A DNA stretch of 64,000 nucleotides from the NCBI RefSeq assembly GCF_003337355.1, contig NZ_QPJW01000003.1, positions 287,531-351,530 on the forward strand. The letters run 5' to 3'. The translations under genes and the position numbers were made by a program. The notes beneath the pieces were generated by a model that saw only the letters and a list, made by a program, of their open reading frames with translations, did not search any database and was not told the origin of the DNA. The stretch comes from Fontibacillus phaseoli. GTDB lineage: Bacteria > Bacillota > Bacilli > Paenibacillales > Paenibacillaceae. Below are positions 61,727 to 64,000 of the stretch, piece by piece (within the stretch, counting starts at the first letter, position 1; each line of letters begins with the position of its first letter).

Positions 61727-61755
61727 ATTATTGCAGAATTTTCGAATAAACGCAA
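61727..61755 (-). promoter_or_regulatory. Putative promoter of the ABC-2 exporter operon
   Basis: -35 TTGCGT and -10 AATAAT are 17 bases apart on the minus strand. Transcription from here would give a leader of about 130 bases containing the hairpin at 61647-61680. Confidence 0.5.
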
Positions 61756-61783
61756 TGATTTTTTGCGAGCACACGTTCTTATT

Positions 61784-62299
61784 TTATGACAATTCTTCTG
61801 ATATAAAATTCCTGAGTCGCCGGTAGATTCCGACGATCTCCTCCATCTTCATCCGCACAAGCCCGCTGGAAGAAGGCGCTACAAAATCAAACACCCCATC
61901 GACGACGGATTCGTTCTGAAATCCCCAATCCGCCTTGGAGCTCCCGCTGTATTCCGTGTACACGCCCTTGCCGACAAAGCAAGCGACATTGGGCCGGTAT
62001 TGACTAAGCTTGTTCCGTAATAGTTGACGTCCTTGTTTATACTCTTCGCGGGTGATATCTTCAGCCCCACGGGTAGGTCGGGCCACGATATTCGTAAAGC
62101 CGTAACCCAACTTCAAGAGTCCTCCGTCTTCCGATGCCTCATACAGACGAGGGGTGAGCCCGGATTGGTAAAGGATTCTCCAGAAATTATTGCGGGGATT
62201 GGCGTAATGGTGTCCCGTCTCCCCCGAGCGAATGCTCGGATTGAATCCGATAAATACGATGGATAAGCCGTAATCGAGATGATCCTGTACTCCATTCAT
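61784..62299 (-). CDS. mug: G/U mismatch-specific DNA glycosylase (Mug type)
   Basis: A protein of 171 residues in the uracil-DNA glycosylase superfamily. Motif A reads FIGFNPS (the Asn is the Mug-type key residue), then HHYANPRNNFWRILYQSGL; motif B reads APSSSGLVR. It removes uracil or ethenocytosine opposite guanine. I chose the ATG at 62299, with AGGAGG 9 bases upstream. It follows the YwaF-like gene by 22 bases and is likely co-transcribed. Confidence 0.9.
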   Translation of the reverse strand: MNGVQDHLDYGLSIVFIGFNPSIRSGETGHHYANPRNNFWRILYQSGLTPRLYEASEDGGLLKLGYGFTNIVARPTRGAEDITREEYKQGRQLLRNKLSQYRPNVACFVGKGVYTEYSGSSKADWGFQNESVVDGVFDFVAPSSSGLVRMKMEEIVGIYRRLRNFISEELS

Positions 62300-62321
62300 A
62301 CGCTGCGGCCTCCTGCTGTGA

Positions 62322-63110
62322 TCAAGAAATATAGTCACCCGGTTTCCGGGTTCTTTGGTCCCTCCGGGTCTTTCGGGCTTGCCGGCTCTTTACTTTATCC
62401 GTAAGGACGAAAAAGACGGCATACATCATAATAAACAAAAGCAGGGCGATTCCTTCTTCGGCCAGCAAATAATAGGGATACGGCCCCAGCATATCCAGAA
62501 TGGAAGGGGTATCCGGTTTATGCAGCAGAAACATATAATTCGCCCCGATGGCGTAATTCAAAAGTCCGATGGCCAGCGCCAGGCCGTTCAGAAACAGCAT
62601 CGTTTTTCCAATAGATTTCCAGGTTGGCCTGTATTGTTCCATCCAGGTCATATATAAAGAGGCCAAAATGATGGCCGAGTGAGCAATGAAAAATTGAAAG
62701 AAACGAAAATGCGGAAAGCCATACGCCAGATTCGGCGTAAGAATAGCTTGCAATGCCCCGCCTATCCCTGCAAAAAACAGTACTTCATAAAGGCCCCGAC
62801 TCCGGTTCCAAAGCATAATGATGGATAGCAGCAGCGTTATGGAGCATAGCTCAAAAGGCAGGGTATGACGGACATTCCACACCCCTTGCTCCCAATACCA
62901 GACATTGAGGCCGACTTCCGATACCAGAAGGATGCCCAGCAATCCGTATCTTACCGCCAGACGCAAACCTTTTCGTTCCCGAATAGGGTTTCGGGCCCAA
63001 TATAGCCCCAGAATCATAGCAACCAGCAGCCCGATCCAGACAAGGTGAGCCTGAGAAAATAACATAAAATCCGGTGCCTGCCCGGAGGAAAAAAAAGATA
63101 TCGATTCCAT
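62322..63110 (-). CDS. TIGR02206 (YwaF-like) membrane protein
   Basis: A protein of 262 residues with seven or so helices and a short, basic C-terminal tail. LPFELCSITLLLSIIMLWNRSRGLYEVLFFAGIGGALQAILTPN is the recognisable family core. Function is unknown. The ATG is preceded by AAGGGAG. It starts a probable two-gene transcript with mug. Confidence 0.85.
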   Translation of the reverse strand: MESISFFSSGQAPDFMLFSQAHLVWIGLLVAMILGLYWARNPIRERKGLRLAVRYGLLGILLVSEVGLNVWYWEQGVWNVRHTLPFELCSITLLLSIIMLWNRSRGLYEVLFFAGIGGALQAILTPNLAYGFPHFRFFQFFIAHSAIILASLYMTWMEQYRPTWKSIGKTMLFLNGLALAIGLLNYAIGANYMFLLHKPDTPSILDMLGPYPYYLLAEEGIALLLFIMMYAVFFVLTDKVKSRQARKTRRDQRTRKPGDYIS

Positions 63111-63373
63111 GGGAACTCCCTTCTATCGCGGAAACGACATATCCGATGCCGTACTTCCCCGGTTTCTTCCGCTCTCTTTGGAACGATAAAGCGCCCTGTC
63201 TCTGCCAACGTATTGCCGGTCAGTTCAAAAGCAAAACCGAAAGCATACACCGCCGACAATAAGGTGATTCAGAAAAACAGATTGATTCCGGATTACCTAA
63301 AATATTAATTATATCGTAGCATAAGAGCGAACCTCAGCGGAAGAAATCATTTCTCGCCCATTCTTCCGAATGT

Positions 63374-63382
63374 TGATATAAT
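63374..63382 (+). promoter_or_regulatory. Extended -10 promoter element of the GH9-type gene
   Basis: TGATATAAT fits TGnTATAAT. The transcription start would fall near 63390, right at the first operator, leaving a leader of about 190 bases. The rest of the 468-base gap (63111-63578) holds only the two operators. Confidence 0.6.
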
Positions 63383-63383
63383 A

Positions 63384-63408
63384 GAAACGGTTTCAGAAAA
63401 CGTTTTCT
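63384..63408. promoter_or_regulatory. LacI-type operator 1 (composite)
   Basis: AGAAAACGTTTTCT (63395-63408) is a perfect 14-bp palindrome. Directly before it GAAACGGTTTC (63384-63394) is a second, odd-centred palindrome. Together they cover the likely transcription start. Binder unknown: a LacI-family repressor or CcpA relative. Confidence 0.65.
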
Positions 63409-63498
63409 TTGTTATAGGCACCCGACATTTAAACACTGAATAAATTACCCTTTTTACAGTAAATAGAGAGGATTTTCAAGTTTTTTTCATCCACTTCG

Positions 63499-63510
63499 GA
63501 AAACGTTTTC
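63499..63510. promoter_or_regulatory. LacI-type operator 2
   Basis: GAAAACGTTTTC is a perfect 12-bp palindrome sharing its 12-base core with operator 1. The centres are 103 bases apart, nearly ten helical turns, which suits repression by DNA looping. Confidence 0.65.
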
Positions 63511-63578
63511 TGTGGTTAAAGGGACGGATTTCATGTTCCCGCGCATTAACTTCTAACTTAGGAAAAGAGGGATGATCA

Positions 63579-64000
63579 GTGAGCGATGCAAAGCAACGAA
63601 GTTTAACCGTCAATCAAGTCGGATATCCGCTGCATGGCGGAAAGTGTGTCATTAGCGCCGGTAAAGAGGGTTCATTCGAAGTTATCAATTCCGATACCGG
63701 AGAAGTAGCTTATCGGGGCGAAACCGGGCATTCACAATTTGACGAGTCCGCAGGAACGGCAGTCTGCACCGGCGATTTCTCGGCCCTTACTACTCCCGGC
63801 AGCTATTATGTCCGGCTGGGGGACGAAGTTTCCGCTCCGTTTCTTCTATCGGATAACCCCTACGCGGAATTGCAACGCGGTCTTTTAAAAGCTTTTTACC
63901 TTTTCCGCTGCGGCTGCGATCTCGATGAAACTTATGCCGGGCCTTGGAATCACAAAGCCTGCCATCTGGCGGACGGAACGGTATATGACGATCCCGGGCG
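63579..64000 (+). CDS. GH9-type glycosidase, N-terminal part (runs off the window)
   Basis: The first 140 codons. It starts GTG 63579 with AAAGAGGG upstream. The product opens LTVNQVGYPLHGGK, the usual start of the immunoglobulin-like CelD_N domain that precedes GH9 catalytic modules, and continues GSYYVRLGDEVSAPFLLSDNPYAEL, then LLKAFYLFRCG. No signal peptide is seen, so it may act in the cytoplasm on imported oligosaccharides, for example as an exo-beta-glucosaminidase or glucosidase. The catalytic domain lies beyond the window. Confidence 0.8.
   Translation, partial: MSDAKQRSLTVNQVGYPLHGGKCVISAGKEGSFEVINSDTGEVAYRGETGHSQFDESAGTAVCTGDFSALTTPGSYYVRLGDEVSAPFLLSDNPYAELQRGLLKAFYLFRCGCDLDETYAGPWNHKACHLADGTVYDDPG

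Noticed and set aside
63014..63259. Short minus- and plus-strand frames around the YwaF-like gene start
   Set aside because: They overlap the start of the YwaF-like gene in other frames and lack start signals.
1..64000. tRNA, rRNA and classic riboswitches
   Set aside because: I looked in the intergenic regions for cloverleaf-type or known aptamer cores and saw none I could support. A covariance-model scan would settle this.

Overview
The window looks like a chromosomal segment from a spore-forming, Gram-positive member of the Paenibacillaceae (Paenibacillus-like). The evidence is two complete gerA-type germinant receptor operons, a YtaF-type sporulation membrane protein, a GpsB/DivIVA-like division protein, paired YesM/YesN-type two-component systems beside sugar ABC transporters, strong AGGAGG-type ribosome binding sites with many TTG and GTG starts, and intrinsic terminators throughout. 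By eye GC is near 50%, except for an AT-rich insertion sequence and one very GC-rich peptidase core.

Layout. 1-487 is repeat-rich and non-coding (four 38-bp tandem units, four copies of an inverted 20-mer, an 11-mer repeat). 488-8094 holds a nuclease-like/winged-helix protein, Dps with a PerR-type box, a GpsB-like protein, a DHA2 drug exporter, a TagO/WecA-family transferase, TatA, YtaF, a TetR remnant, and an amino-acid ABC binding protein and permease. 8131-9345 is an M24 peptidase, followed by a complete IS1595-type element (9395-11253) with 29-bp inverted repeats, a perfect 8-bp target duplication, a doubly broken transposase and an intact GNAT passenger gene. 11455-15696 has an SDR, then a class I isoprenoid-synthase-fold enzyme, a small NHLP-leader peptide ending in Trp-Gly-Asp, and a ComP-shaped membrane histidine kinase. 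15986-21680 is a LacI-regulated, cytosolic glucan-degrading operon (GH30 plus a GH94/GH161-like phosphorylase). 21916-30965 has two small proteins, ger operon 1, a diguanylate cyclase, a split ThrE exporter, a GNAT enzyme and an AEC transporter. 31068-38105 is a sugar ABC transporter with a divergent YesM/YesN pair and a cre site. 38251-42351 has LemA/TPM, HAD, zinc-ribbon membrane and SDR proteins. 42522-46203 is ger operon 2. 46395-56474 is a second sugar ABC transporter with a GH42 beta-galactosidase, YesM/YesN regulators and an SGNH esterase. 56537-63110 has a complete amino-acid ABC system, an ABC-2 exporter, a Mug-type glycosylase and a YwaF-like protein. The window ends inside a GH9-type glycosidase behind a promoter with two LacI-type operators.

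The most exciting region is 12492-15696. The small peptide has a nitrile-hydratase-like (NHLP) leader, but its C-terminus, V-W-G-D, repeats the Q-W-G-D end of the Bacillus subtilis 168 ComX pheromone, whose Trp is isoprenylated by ComQ. Directly upstream is an enzyme with isoprenoid-synthase Asp-rich motifs, and directly downstream, convergent, is a histidine kinase with the 1 + 7 membrane topology expected of a peptide-pheromone receptor. This suggests a ComQXP-like prenyl-peptide signalling system built on an NHLP/RiPP leader. The assignment is inferred from motifs and context and has not been tested.
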